Shown piece by piece: positions 19,707-28,959 of a stretch of DNA of 64,000 bases. The number at the start of each line of letters is the position of its first letter. The first letter of the stretch is position 1. The DNA is from Flavobacterium macacae (lineage in GTDB: Bacteria > Bacteroidota > Bacteroidia > Flavobacteriales > Flavobacteriaceae): positions 124,001-188,000 of the forward strand of contig NZ_RQVR01000004.1 in NCBI RefSeq assembly GCF_003865365.1, read 5' to 3'. A program made the position numbers and the translations under genes. Below the pieces are notes generated by a model. It had not been told where the DNA came from. It searched no databases and worked only from the letters and a program-made list of their open reading frames with translations.

Positions 19707-20336
19707 ATGAAAATTCAAAATGTATTTAAAAATAACGAAAGCTGGATTGCCGGAAAATTAGAGAAAGATCCCAATTATTTTACAGAACTTTCCAAAGGTC
19801 AAAATCCAGATGTTTTATATATCGGATGCTCTGATAGCCGCGTTACTGCTGAAGATTTGATGGGCGTGGCGCCGGGCGAAGTTTTTGTCCACCGAAACAT
19901 TGCCAACATGGTGATCAGTATTGATTTAAACGTAATGTCAGTATTGAATTATGCCGTTGAACATCTGAAAGTAAATCATGTAGTGGTGTGCGGACATTAT
20001 TTTTGTGGTGGCGTGAAAGCAGCCATGCAGTCAGAAGATATGGGCGTCCTAAATCCGTGGTTGAGAAATATTCGCGACGTGTATAGAATTCATAAAACGG
20101 AATTAAACGCTATCGCGGATGAATCTGAAAAATACAACCGCTTGGTAGAATTAAATGTACAAGAACAATGTGTCAATTTAATTAAAACTGCCGAAGTGCA
20201 AAAAGCAATTACAGAAAGAGGATTGCAAGTTCACGGCTGGGTTTTTGATATCCATTCCGGAAAATTAATTGATTTAAAGATTGATTTTGACCATGTTTTG
20301 AAAAACATCAGGGAGATTTATGATCTTGGCCATTAA
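19707..20336 (+). CDS. can: Beta-class carbonic anhydrase
   Basis: Zinc enzyme interconverting CO2 and bicarbonate, cytoplasmic. The 209 residues carry all ligands: C41, D43 and R45 in 'GCSDSRVTAEDLMG', and H97 and C100 in 'VVVCGHYFCGGVKAAM'. 'FVHRNIANMV' and 'WVFDIHSGKLIDL' match the plant-like clade of beta-carbonic anhydrases. It is next to the antiporter in the same direction (151-base gap), which would fit joint pH/bicarbonate balance, though each probably has its own promoter. Confidence 0.95.
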   Translation: MKIQNVFKNNESWIAGKLEKDPNYFTELSKGQNPDVLYIGCSDSRVTAEDLMGVAPGEVFVHRNIANMVISIDLNVMSVLNYAVEHLKVNHVVVCGHYFCGGVKAAMQSEDMGVLNPWLRNIRDVYRIHKTELNAIADESEKYNRLVELNVQEQCVNLIKTAEVQKAITERGLQVHGWVFDIHSGKLIDLKIDFDHVLKNIREIYDLGH

Positions 20337-20383
20337 TATTACCGAAACGTCTTCGGACTCCAAAGAATATAAAAAAGACAAAA

Positions 20384-20415
20384 TTCGCAAAGCTTCTAAA
20401 AATTGGCTTTGCGAA
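20384..20415 (-). terminator. Terminator-like hairpin for the nitronate monooxygenase gene
   Basis: A 10-bp stem TTCGCAAAGC / GCTTTGCGAA. The T-rich tail is on the minus-strand side, beyond the stop codon of the gene at 20452; the plus-strand side lacks a T run. Confidence 0.6.
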
Positions 20416-20451
20416 CTTTGACAAATTACTTAGCGATCTTTACGGTTAAAT

Positions 20452-21390
20452 TTAAAAGCTAACCATTGATTTTTTTGCGTCTTCAAACTCAGCAACCATT
20501 CCATCGACAATAGCTGCAACTGATTTAATGTCGTGGATCAATCCAGAAACCTGGCCGATTTCTAATTCGCCTTCAATCAAATCTCCTTCAAACATTCCTC
20601 TTTTGGCACGTGCCCTACCAAGCAGTATTTTTAAGTCGTCCACCGTTGGCGACTTGCTGTATAATTCCTGAATATCTTGATAAAATTTATTTTTGATCAG
20701 CCGAACCGGAGCCAGTTCTTTTAAAGTAACCTGTGTTCCTCCTTCTTCTAAATTCACAATGGTTTTTTTGAAATCATCGTGCGCCGAACTTTCAAACGAG
20801 GCCGCAAAACGCGAACCGACTTGAACGCCATCGGCACCCAGAACCATCGTGGCAAGCATTGCTTTTCCTGTTGCTATTCCTCCTGCAGCAATTAATGGAA
20901 TCTGGATTTTTTCCCGCACCATCGGAATCAATGTCAGCGTAGTAGATTCTTCACGCCCGTTGTGCCCTCCCGCTTCAAAACCTTCGGCAACTACTGCATC
21001 AACTCCGGCTTCTTGTGCTTTTAAGGCGAATTTTGAACTGCTGACAACGTGTACCACCGTGATTCCTTTTTCTTTTAAAAATGCGGTCCACGTTTTTGGA
21101 TTTCCTGCAGAAGTAAAAACAATTTTCACGCCTTCTTCCACAATGATATTCATAATTTCCTCGACGTTGGGATATAGCATCGGGACATTTACGCCGAAAG
21201 GCTTGTCTGTTGCCTTTTTACATTTTTGAATGTGTTCTCTCAAAACATCTGGATACATCGAACCGGCACCTATCAGGCCTAAACCGCCCGCATTGCTGAC
21301 CGCACTAGCCAATTTGTAACCGCTGTTCCAGATCATGCCGCCTTGGATGATGGGATATTTTATATTAAAAAGTTGTGTGATTTTGTTCAT
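20452..21390 (-). CDS. Nitronate monooxygenase / enoyl reductase II-like flavoprotein
   Basis: A 312-residue FMN-binding TIM-barrel enzyme of the nitronate monooxygenase family. 'YPIIQGGMIW' starts the barrel, 'AEGFEAGGHNG' carries the conserved histidine, and 'IPLIAAGGIATGKAMLAT' plus 'LGADGVQVGSRFAAS' bind the FMN phosphate. The close relative FabK (enoyl-ACP reductase II) shares this layout, so the gene oxidises either nitronates or acts in fatty-acid synthesis. It is monocistronic, so context does not decide. Confidence 0.83.
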   Translation of the reverse strand: MNKITQLFNIKYPIIQGGMIWNSGYKLASAVSNAGGLGLIGAGSMYPDVLREHIQKCKKATDKPFGVNVPMLYPNVEEIMNIIVEEGVKIVFTSAGNPKTWTAFLKEKGITVVHVVSSSKFALKAQEAGVDAVVAEGFEAGGHNGREESTTLTLIPMVREKIQIPLIAAGGIATGKAMLATMVLGADGVQVGSRFAASFESSAHDDFKKTIVNLEEGGTQVTLKELAPVRLIKNKFYQDIQELYSKSPTVDDLKILLGRARAKRGMFEGDLIEGELEIGQVSGLIHDIKSVAAIVDGMVAEFEDAKKSMVSF

Positions 21391-21513
21391 TTAAGTCTGT
21401 TTTTGCAATTGCCCAAACTTACAAAAAAGCAAGAAGTTTTTTACCTTTTTTTGTGTCGATTGTGATAACTGCGTAATGGTCCTGCAGTTTACCGAAATTG
21501 AAAAAGATTTCTC

Positions 21514-21630
21514 AAATAGCCCTGATGGTGGCTTTGCTTGAGCTCGTTCTTCTGCAACCCAGCAGAAGAACAGCGAGTGCCTCCAGCGGGAATGGCGCTG
21601 GCTGAAAATACCAGACCTTTCGCTCCAAAA
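21514..21630 (+). repeat. Interspersed hairpin element, copy D
   Basis: Opens with AATAGCCCTGATGGTGG, then TTTGCTTGAGCTC, a 10-bp central stem GTTCTTCTGC / GCAGAAGAAC, AGCGAGTGCCTCCAGCGGGA, and closes with TTTCGCTCCAAA, 5 bases from the stop codon of the subtilisin gene. Confidence 0.85.
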
Positions 21631-21635
21631 TAATA

Positions 21636-23243
21636 TTAGTTTTTTACCAGTTTCCCTGCTTGGGATCTGTTTCCAGAAGTGAGTTTATAAAAATAAATAC
21701 CCGGTGCAAGGTTTTCAACTGAAAAAGAGATGTTGGAATTTTCAATGGGCGCACTCAGCACTTCCTGCCCTAAATTATTGTAAAGCAAAACTGTGGCGTT
21801 CTCTAAATCATTCGGCAGTAGCAGATTGACTTCTGAATTGGCCGGATTGGGGTACAAAACAAATTTTTCTGAAGAAAATGAAGCCGCATTTAAATTGAGC
21901 GCAAAGGCAAAATCTGGAATTCCATAACCAAATTGCGGGTTTGGATTGGTATATAAATGTGCCGATTGTTTGACCAACTGCATGATTTCAGCGTTGGTTT
22001 TATTTGGAAATGCCTGCCAAAAACTAGCTACCATTCCAGCCATAATTGGACCTGAGAAAGAAGTTCCGTTTGCTGTGCCGATGTTTCCTGAGGTATCAGA
22101 AATCACCGCACCTTGCCCTTGCGCCATGACATCTGGCTTAATCCTGCCATCAAAAGAAGGGCCGATTGAACTGAAAGCAGCATAATTTTCTGAAGCAGTA
22201 ACCGCGCCAACAGTCAAAACATTGATTGCATCTGCCGGAGCGCCGATATGTGGGTTTCCTGAAGCTCCAGAGTTTCCGGCAGAAACTACACAGATCATGC
22301 CTCTGGAAAAAGCAATAGACGCGCCACGAGAAATAAAGGTCGTTGTGCCGTTCATGTCTTGATAGGTGTGGCTGTAGTTTGGATTATCAAAACTGAAATA
22401 GCCTAAAGAAGAATTGATGATGTCAACACCAAGGCTGTCAGCCATCTCAGCTGCTTCCACCCAATTGGATTCTTCCACCGGATTTTCACTGGCAACATCT
22501 TCTGTAATAAAAAGATAATAAGATGCGTCTGGAGCCGTCCCGACCAATTGGCCCGGAACATAGCCACCCATTGTGGAAAGCACCAAAGTTCCGTGATTGT
22601 TGCCGGTATAAAAATTTGAATTTCGGTTTACAAAGTTGTAGCCTCCGAGAATTTTATTGTTGTCCAAAAGCCTTTGGAAAGGCTGCGCGGTATTTACGCC
22701 AGGAAACCCTGCATCTAAAACAGCGATTATTTTTCCGTTTCCGGTGTAATCTTGCTGGTGCAGAAGATGTCCGTTGAGCATTTGGATCTGATTCGAGGAA
22801 TTGCCATAATTAAAATTGATCTGGGTTTCCAAATTTTTATTTACGTTAGAAATCCTATTCTCAGAAGCCATTCTTCCGGCCGTATTAAAATTTGGATTGG
22901 CAAACTGAACACGATCGACAAAAGCCAGATTTTCAAGGTTTGCAATATTGGAAACAGATCCTCTGACGTGAAGCGCATTGAGCCATTTTGATTTTGCCTT
23001 AACCGTGATTCCGGTTGCGCCTGCAATCGAACTTATATAAGAAACCGAAATGGGAACATCGAGATTATCTAACGGAATATTTTGAGCGGTTCTTCTATCT
23101 AAAGCGCGTTGCGACAACATTTCTAACGGATTTGCTAAATAATAGGTTGCATCTGGTTTGTCTGTAAAATAAACCCAAGCGTCTTCTTGAGCCGAAGTTA
23201 AAAAACTTGAAAATATAAAAAGAAGAAAGGTAATTTTTTTCAT
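21636..23243 (-). CDS. Subtilisin-like serine protease (S8) with T9SS type A sorting domain
   Basis: Cell-surface or secreted protease of 535 residues. Signal peptide 1-19 ends 'SFLTSAQ'. A prodomain-like region reaches about 150. The S8 domain follows with D177 ('AVLDAGFPG'), H217 ('GNNHGTLVLS'), oxyanion N324 ('SAGNSG') and nucleophile S395 ('NGTSFSGP'). The C-terminal 80 residues begin 'FVLYPNPANSEVNLL' and end 'AGKLVKN', the T9SS type A signal. The triad is complete. It is divergently transcribed from the AraC regulator, with both promoters in a 200-base spacer; a functional link is not shown. Confidence 0.94.
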   Translation of the reverse strand: MKKITFLLFIFSSFLTSAQEDAWVYFTDKPDATYYLANPLEMLSQRALDRRTAQNIPLDNLDVPISVSYISSIAGATGITVKAKSKWLNALHVRGSVSNIANLENLAFVDRVQFANPNFNTAGRMASENRISNVNKNLETQINFNYGNSSNQIQMLNGHLLHQQDYTGNGKIIAVLDAGFPGVNTAQPFQRLLDNNKILGGYNFVNRNSNFYTGNNHGTLVLSTMGGYVPGQLVGTAPDASYYLFITEDVASENPVEESNWVEAAEMADSLGVDIINSSLGYFSFDNPNYSHTYQDMNGTTTFISRGASIAFSRGMICVVSAGNSGASGNPHIGAPADAINVLTVGAVTASENYAAFSSIGPSFDGRIKPDVMAQGQGAVISDTSGNIGTANGTSFSGPIMAGMVASFWQAFPNKTNAEIMQLVKQSAHLYTNPNPQFGYGIPDFAFALNLNAASFSSEKFVLYPNPANSEVNLLLPNDLENATVLLYNNLGQEVLSAPIENSNISFSVENLAPGIYFYKLTSGNRSQAGKLVKN

Positions 23244-23325
23244 AATAAATTAATTTCAATAATAGAAACCTTCCTATTTACGGAAATTTTAGCATTTGAG
23301 TTTTGAAATAGCTGATAACTGCTAC

Positions 23326-23333
23326 CAAATTTA
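23326..23333 (-). promoter_or_regulatory. Bacteroidetes -7 box for the S8 protease
   Basis: TAAATTTG on the minus strand, 82 bases before the protease ATG. Confidence 0.55.
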
Positions 23334-23405
23334 CAAAAAAACTCCACAATTGCTTTTATCGAATTAAAGTAAAAAAATCAAGGTCAATTTTCAGCCAGAA
23401 AGAAG

Positions 23406-23413
23406 TAAATTTG
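23406..23413 (+). promoter_or_regulatory. Bacteroidetes -7 box for the AraC gene
   Basis: TAAATTTG ending 32 bases before the AraC ATG. Confidence 0.65.
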
Positions 23414-23445
23414 TATTTCAAAAACTTTAGTTTTTCCCTTATTCC

Positions 23446-24324
23446 ATGAAAAAAATAACCACCTATTCTATTCAGCACCACCAAAAGGTTTTTAACCTAT
23501 CGAGTAGCAAAAAGGATTTTTTCTTTATCGAACTGGGAAAAAACAGTCTTTTCAATACCGAACCCAGACGTTCAGAGACTTATTCCATCAGTTTTTTAAA
23601 AGAAGGAGAAATAATTTCGCAAGCCGGTTTGGTCAAAACAAAGATAAAAGCACCCGCAATTATTGCCCTTGGGCCCAGCGTTGTGCGAACAGTAAAAGAA
23701 ACGGAAAATAGTCCGAAGATGGAAATTATTTTTTTTACTGACGATTATCTTTTGGCGAATCGCGCCAATGTTTTTTACTTAATGGAATTTGATTTTTTTG
23801 AAAATGAAGAGTTGCACAGCTTCGGACTTACTGAAATCCAAGCCAAGAAAATCGAGCGCATTTTTGAAATGATGAAGGAAACCATATGTGAAAAAAGCTT
23901 TCACGAACAAGAAATCATCCGAAGCTGTATTTATATATTGATTCACGAAATCAACTCTTTTTTGCAAGAAACAAAAACTTCAGCACAGCACCAATTAGAA
24001 AAACTGCCTGCAATTGTTGTTAATTTTAAAAATCTATTAAAGAAAGAATACCACCAAAACCATACGGTTCAATTTTATGCAGATAAATTAAATATCACGC
24101 CGAAACATCTTTCAGAAATAGTAAAAAAGCAGACGGGCAAAACAGCGGGCGATTGGATCAACGAATCTGTTATTCTGGAAGCTAAAGTGTTACTGCAGAA
24201 CCAAATTTATTCAGTGGCACAAATCAGCGAATTTTTAAATTTTTCGGACCAGTCAGTTTTTGGAAAATTTTTTAAATCAAACACTGGCCTGACGCCCTTA
24301 GAATACAAGAAATCGATTAAGTAG
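23446..24324 (+). CDS. AraC family transcriptional regulator
   Basis: A DNA-binding regulator of 292 residues. Residues 1-160 are a cupin-like sensor domain ('SISFLKEGEIISQAG', 'IIALGPSVVRTVK'). Residues about 190-290 contain two HTH motifs: 'VQFYADKLNITPKHLSEIVK', then 'SVAQISEFLNFSDQSVFGKF' with the closing 'GLTPLEYKKS'. It precedes the TolC-HlyD-MFS operon in the same orientation, so it most likely controls that pump in response to a toxic compound (inference). Confidence 0.9.
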   Translation: MKKITTYSIQHHQKVFNLSSSKKDFFFIELGKNSLFNTEPRRSETYSISFLKEGEIISQAGLVKTKIKAPAIIALGPSVVRTVKETENSPKMEIIFFTDDYLLANRANVFYLMEFDFFENEELHSFGLTEIQAKKIERIFEMMKETICEKSFHEQEIIRSCIYILIHEINSFLQETKTSAQHQLEKLPAIVVNFKNLLKKEYHQNHTVQFYADKLNITPKHLSEIVKKQTGKTAGDWINESVILEAKVLLQNQIYSVAQISEFLNFSDQSVFGKFFKSNTGLTPLEYKKSIK

Positions 24325-24404
24325 AAAAATCGACGAAAAATGCCGTGCAATCGACTTTTTTAACACCAGAAAGCAATAGAACTTTGCAGTGTTAAAACTC
24401 AACT

Positions 24405-24530
24405 ATGAAATCTTCAAGCCAAATGTTTTTTTCTGCTGTAAAATCTTCTCAAGAACAGCCAAAACATTCCTGTTCCCGTTCTAATAAAGAAATTAGAATA
24501 AACAAATTTTATTTCATCATCCAGAGTTAG
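24405..24530 (+). CDS. Possible small ORF (41 residues) between araC and tolC
   Basis: ATG to TAG reading MKSSSQMFFSAVKSS... with serines, lysines and two cysteines and no membrane segment. It follows a near-consensus box (ACTTTG) by about 20 bases. It could be a leader peptide of the efflux operon or chance; I recognise no family. Confidence 0.3.
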   Translation: MKSSSQMFFSAVKSSQEQPKHSCSRSNKEIRINKFYFIIQS

Positions 24531-24647
24531 TTTCCCTAAAAAAAATAAAAAATCGACTATTTATTTTTATGATCCTACCATAAGAACAAATTAGTGATTT
24601 CTAAATTCAACGAAAAAACAATACAACTTGAAAATATCAATTCTCAA

Positions 24648-25988
24648 ATGAACCCTTTTTTAAAAATCAAACCATTTTCTATTTTATTACTTGTGAGCAT
24701 CCATCTTTACTGCACTCATGGTTTTGCACAACAAAAAGATCCGGAAACAATCATTTTAAGTCTGCAGGAAGCGGTCAACTTAGCAAAAGAAAATAATGAC
24801 TGGATTGCCATGGCAAAATTAAGCAAGGATGTTGCTGAATCAGAACTTAAGGAGATAAAAAGCCACGCTCTGCCACACGTGGTAGCGCAGGCAAGTGGAA
24901 AAAAATTATCAAATGTAATCTTATATGAGCATGGCCTCCATGATTCAGAATCTTTGCCGCCGCCACCTTCAACCTATCAGGCCAATTTTGGCATTGAAGC
25001 TTCATTTAATTTATATTCAGGCGGAAAACACGAAGCGGCAATTGAGGAATCGGAGATTAGAACCAAGCTGTCTGAGATTAAAATTGAGCAACAGTCGGGT
25101 TCAATTTCGTTGCAGGTGATTCAGAATTATTTAGAAATCCTGCGGCTTTCAAAATTAGACAGCCTTCACAAAGAACAAATTAACAGGGAAGAAATTCGCT
25201 TAAAAAACATCAACTCCTTATACAAGAATGGAAAAGTCACCCGAAGCGATGTTTTGAGAGCCGAAATTAACCTTTCAAATGAACAATTTTCACGAAAGGA
25301 AAATCAAAGCGACATCCAGATTTTTCACAACAGGCTTACTGTGCTCTTAAAAATTCCTGAAGAAACAAATGTGATTTTAAAAGACACAGCCGTTGCCAGC
25401 CAAATTTCTGAATTAACCGCTTTTGAAAATCCAACAGCAAACAGAGCCTATTCTTTTTTAACTGCAAAAGAAAATACCGCACTTCAAGAAGCCAAGATAA
25501 AAGGTGCAAAAAGTAATTTTTATCCGTCAATTGAATTGATTTCTGCCTACGAATTTAATTATCCAAACTATTTAGTGTTTCCAAACCTCGACGAGGCCTA
25601 TTCAATTGGTTTTATTGGTTTTAAGATGTCGTATTCTTTGTCTTCTCTGTATCAAAACAATCATAAAGTAAGAGCCGAAAAAGAACATTTGAAAGAACTA
25701 AAAATTAAAGAAAATGCAGTTCAAGATCATCTCAAATTAGAGCTTTCCTCTTTAAAAATAAAATTAAAAGACACCAAAGAAAAAATTGAAATCGCTAAAA
25801 AGAACATTGAGCAGTCTAATGTGAACTTGAATATTGTATCCACAAAATACTTCAACCAGCTTGCCTTGCTTACTGATTTATTAGAAGCAGACAATCTTTA
25901 TCTGCAATCGAAATACAAATTAATCGAAGCCCAGACTTCACTTTTAAACTATTACTATCAAATTCTTTACAACACCGGAAAAATCTAA
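24648..25988 (+). CDS. tolC: TolC family outer-membrane efflux protein
   Basis: Outer-membrane channel of a tripartite exporter, 446 residues from ATG 24648. A signal peptide 'SILLLVSIHLYCTHGFAQ' follows a short charged lead. Two OEP repeats of long helices follow: 'LSLQEAVNLAKENNDW' opens the first, and 'AYSFLTAKENTALQEAKIKG' the second. The GTG at 24594 would extend it by 18 residues, but the signal peptide then begins too late. The HlyD gene starts 1 base after its stop. Confidence 0.92.
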   Translation: MNPFLKIKPFSILLLVSIHLYCTHGFAQQKDPETIILSLQEAVNLAKENNDWIAMAKLSKDVAESELKEIKSHALPHVVAQASGKKLSNVILYEHGLHDSESLPPPPSTYQANFGIEASFNLYSGGKHEAAIEESEIRTKLSEIKIEQQSGSISLQVIQNYLEILRLSKLDSLHKEQINREEIRLKNINSLYKNGKVTRSDVLRAEINLSNEQFSRKENQSDIQIFHNRLTVLLKIPEETNVILKDTAVASQISELTAFENPTANRAYSFLTAKENTALQEAKIKGAKSNFYPSIELISAYEFNYPNYLVFPNLDEAYSIGFIGFKMSYSLSSLYQNNHKVRAEKEHLKELKIKENAVQDHLKLELSSLKIKLKDTKEKIEIAKKNIEQSNVNLNIVSTKYFNQLALLTDLLEADNLYLQSKYKLIEAQTSLLNYYYQILYNTGKI

Positions 25989-25989
25989 C

Positions 25990-27021
25990 ATGAAAACAAA
26001 AGGCAAAACTTTTACTATACTTTTTAATACTGCAGTTGGAGTCGTGATTGCGGTCACGATTTTTTTCTTGCTGCGCTATCTAATCCATTCCAGCAATTTT
26101 GAAGAAACCAATGATGCGCAAGTTGAATCGTACATCAACCCCATTTCATCACGTGTTGGCGGTTATATTGAGAAAATAAATTTTGATGAACACCAGCTAG
26201 TCAATGCCGGAGATACTTTGGTGATAATTGACAATCGAGAATATACCACAAAAGTGCTTGAAGCCGAAGCAGCTCTTGAAGACGCCAAAGCCAAACTGCA
26301 GGTGCTTAAAGCAGATATCAGCGCGGCAAAAACAGGAATTTCAGTCAATAATGATATGATTTCTGTAGCAAAAGCCAAATATATTCAGAAACAGCAGGAT
26401 TTGAAACGGTATAAAAACCTGCTCAAGGAAGAAGCCGCAACACTGCAAGAATACGAACAAATGCAGGCAAAATATGATGTGTCATCCAGTGAATTCAGCG
26501 CTTCAAAAAACAACCTAAAAACTACAAATTCAAAAATAACAGCTTTAGAAGCTACAAATAACCTCTTGGAAGCTGCGGTAAAACAGAAAGAAGCACAATT
26601 GGAATTTGCAAAAATTAATTTAGAATATACCGTAATCACCGCGCCTTATTCTGGAAGATTGGGAAGAAAGACCATTCAGGAAGGCCAACAAATTCAGGCT
26701 GGGCAAAGTTTGGTTCCGATAATTAATGAAGATAAAAAATGGGTAACTGCCAATTTTAAGGAAACTCAAATTGAGGACATGAAAGTAGGCCAGGATGTAC
26801 AAATCAAAATTGACGGCTTTGAAAATAAAACGTATAAGGGAAAAATCGAAGCAATCGCGGGTTCGACAGGTTCCAAATTTTCGTTGCTTCCGGCGGATAA
26901 CTCGACGGGCAATTTTGTGAAAATCACGCAGAGAATACCAGTAAAAATACATTTTTTAGACACTGATATTAGTGCAATAAAAGCTGGAATGAACGTGATT
27001 GTTTCCGTTAAAAAGAACTAA
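25990..27021 (+). CDS. HlyD family periplasmic adaptor (EmrA-like)
   Basis: Membrane-fusion protein linking the MFS pump to TolC. The 343-residue protein has one N-terminal membrane helix (about 8-29), a split biotinyl-lipoyl domain ('SYINPISSRVGGYIEKINF' and 'TVITAPYSGRLGRKTIQ'), a long coiled-coil hairpin between them (about 85-205), and a C-terminal beta-barrel ('VKIHFLDTDISAIKAGMNV'). The arrangement matches EmrA. It lies between tolC (1-base gap) and the MFS gene (no gap), a tightly coupled operon. Confidence 0.93.
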   Translation: MKTKGKTFTILFNTAVGVVIAVTIFFLLRYLIHSSNFEETNDAQVESYINPISSRVGGYIEKINFDEHQLVNAGDTLVIIDNREYTTKVLEAEAALEDAKAKLQVLKADISAAKTGISVNNDMISVAKAKYIQKQQDLKRYKNLLKEEAATLQEYEQMQAKYDVSSSEFSASKNNLKTTNSKITALEATNNLLEAAVKQKEAQLEFAKINLEYTVITAPYSGRLGRKTIQEGQQIQAGQSLVPIINEDKKWVTANFKETQIEDMKVGQDVQIKIDGFENKTYKGKIEAIAGSTGSKFSLLPADNSTGNFVKITQRIPVKIHFLDTDISAIKAGMNVIVSVKKN

Positions 27022-28605
27022 ATGGACAAGAATATTTATTTCAAAGAATGGATCCACAACTGGAATTGGGGAGTGCGAAGTGCACTTTTTCTGATCCTTT
27101 TGTTCACGATTGTGCAGTTTTCTCTGTTTTCGTTGACACAAAATTATGTGGTTTCTTACTTTGGAGCCCAACCTGAAGATGTGACCTTCTCCATTCAGGT
27201 TACTTATATTTCCTTGCTCTTGACACTTCCATTGCAACTTCGTTTTTTGAATTATTTCAATACCAAAAAGTATTTAATTTCAACTTCACTTTTCGGAATC
27301 ATATTGAATTTAATCTCCATGAAAACTACTGAAATTGAAGTTTTTATTGTCATACGTTTCCTTCAAGGCATCGTAATCAGTTTTATTGCAGGAGGCATGC
27401 TGACCTTTATTTTCACAAGGCTCCACGACGAAAAAAAAATGGCGGTCGGTTATTCTGTTTTTTACGGCACCCTATTGGGAAGCAGTGTTGTTGCTGGCGC
27501 TCCATCGGCATGGGTTATTGACAATATGGATTGGAAAATGATTTATTATGTGGTGATTTTATTTCAAATTGCCTCTGTGATTATCATTTATCTAATCTTT
27601 AAACCCGAAAGAGAACACACAAAATACCCGCTGTACCAAATTGATTGGAAGGCGTATGTCATCCTTGGATCTGGAATGTTTTCTGTTGCTTATTTTATGG
27701 TTTATGGCCCAAAGCATTATTGGTTTGACGATAAATTGATTGTCTTCAGTTTTTTTTCGGGCATTTTCCTATTAGCGCTATTTGTCTTAAGACAGATTAA
27801 CAGCAAGCGCCCGATTATTGATTTCAGCATCTTTAAATCCAGAAAATTTATTGCCGGATTGATTTTTCTGGCTCTTTTTTATGGCTTAAAAGACACGTTG
27901 AATTTGGTCTATAGCTACGTCAGCACGATCAACAATTGGTCAAATTACGACTATATTGAGTTGGCATGCATCAATATTTTAGGAATGGCTTTGACCATGT
28001 ACATGGCATCGCAATTGGTTGCTAAAAAGAAATTTCCATTACATTTTTTTCTGATTACAGGATTTGGATTAATGTTATCTTTCAACTTTTGGATGTACTG
28101 CATTATTTCACCAGGATTAAATCTAAATGATCTAATGATCCCTGTATTCTTGCAAGGTGCCTCTTCGGGAATGTTATTTGTACCCATTGCCACATTTATA
28201 CTGTCATCTGTTCCAGTAAAAACAGGAATTTCTGGAAGCTTAATTGCCGGAAATATGCGTTTTTTTGCAACATTAAACTCTTTTGCAGGTTATTATACGT
28301 TGCAATTATTTTACAACCAGCATTATAAAGAACAATTCCTAAGCCATTTAACGCCGTATGATGTAACATATACCGAAAGAAACTCCAGTGCTATTCAAAC
28401 GTATCTTTCTAAAGGTTTTACTTCTCAAGAAGCAATTTCTTTAGCCAATTCGACCAATATGAAATCGGTCACCACACAAGCGCAATTGCTGACTTCCCAA
28501 ACCATCTTTTTAGGAGCAAGTTATGCTTTAATCGTGATCATTATAATAATTTTAAGTCATGTCTTTTACAGAAAATTTTATAAAAGAAAAAAAAGAGAAG
28601 CTTAA
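27022..28605 (+). CDS. MFS drug exporter, DHA2 (EmrB-like) type
   Basis: Inner-membrane drug/proton antiporter, 527 residues with about 14 predicted hydrophobic segments, the number typical of the DHA2 family. Motif A-like 'NYFNTKKYLI' and 'RFLQGIVISFIAGGMLTFIF' lie in the first half, and the antiporter-type 'LGSSVVAGAPSAWVIDN' in the fifth helix region. A basic tail 'KFYKRKKREA' closes it. With TolC and HlyD partners it should export a toxic compound directly across both membranes; the substrate is not predictable. Confidence 0.92.
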   Translation: MDKNIYFKEWIHNWNWGVRSALFLILLFTIVQFSLFSLTQNYVVSYFGAQPEDVTFSIQVTYISLLLTLPLQLRFLNYFNTKKYLISTSLFGIILNLISMKTTEIEVFIVIRFLQGIVISFIAGGMLTFIFTRLHDEKKMAVGYSVFYGTLLGSSVVAGAPSAWVIDNMDWKMIYYVVILFQIASVIIIYLIFKPEREHTKYPLYQIDWKAYVILGSGMFSVAYFMVYGPKHYWFDDKLIVFSFFSGIFLLALFVLRQINSKRPIIDFSIFKSRKFIAGLIFLALFYGLKDTLNLVYSYVSTINNWSNYDYIELACINILGMALTMYMASQLVAKKKFPLHFFLITGFGLMLSFNFWMYCIISPGLNLNDLMIPVFLQGASSGMLFVPIATFILSSVPVKTGISGSLIAGNMRFFATLNSFAGYYTLQLFYNQHYKEQFLSHLTPYDVTYTERNSSAIQTYLSKGFTSQEAISLANSTNMKSVTTQAQLLTSQTIFLGASYALIVIIIIILSHVFYRKFYKRKKREA

Positions 28606-28900
28606 AACTAAGTAAGCTATTCCGTAGTATAAGCCCTCAATCTTCCATCAAAATCCTCAAAGGATTTCATCCACATCTACCGCGCGAAGTAACCTAAGCA
28701 CGATTTCTAAACCTGAGTACAATTACAATTAGGCCTATATTTAACAGAGATCGGGTTTCGAATATTATTTTGGAAAACAGAATAGTTAGAAGCAAACTTA
28801 AAAATGAACTAGATCAGTGTTGTTGCTGTCTTTAATCACTTGATTGCGAATAACGCTTTTTTTGCTAAGTGATGGTGTTTGTTTTTTTTTTGATAAATAA
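28606..28900. other. Gene-free spacer after the efflux operon
   Basis: About 300 bases between convergent genes with no credible ORF or RNA gene. Only a small inverted repeat AATCCTCAAAGGATT near 28655 is visible; the efflux operon has no strong terminator of its own here. Confidence 0.5.
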
Positions 28901-28930
28901 AAACCCCGACAATTTTGTTTGCCGGGGTTT
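28901..28930 (-). terminator. Terminator after mnmA
   Basis: An 8-bp stem AAACCCCG / CGGGGTTT, with T-rich sequence on the minus-strand exit side. Confidence 0.85.
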
Positions 28931-28959
28931 GTTTTATTTCAAATATATAGCTACTGATT

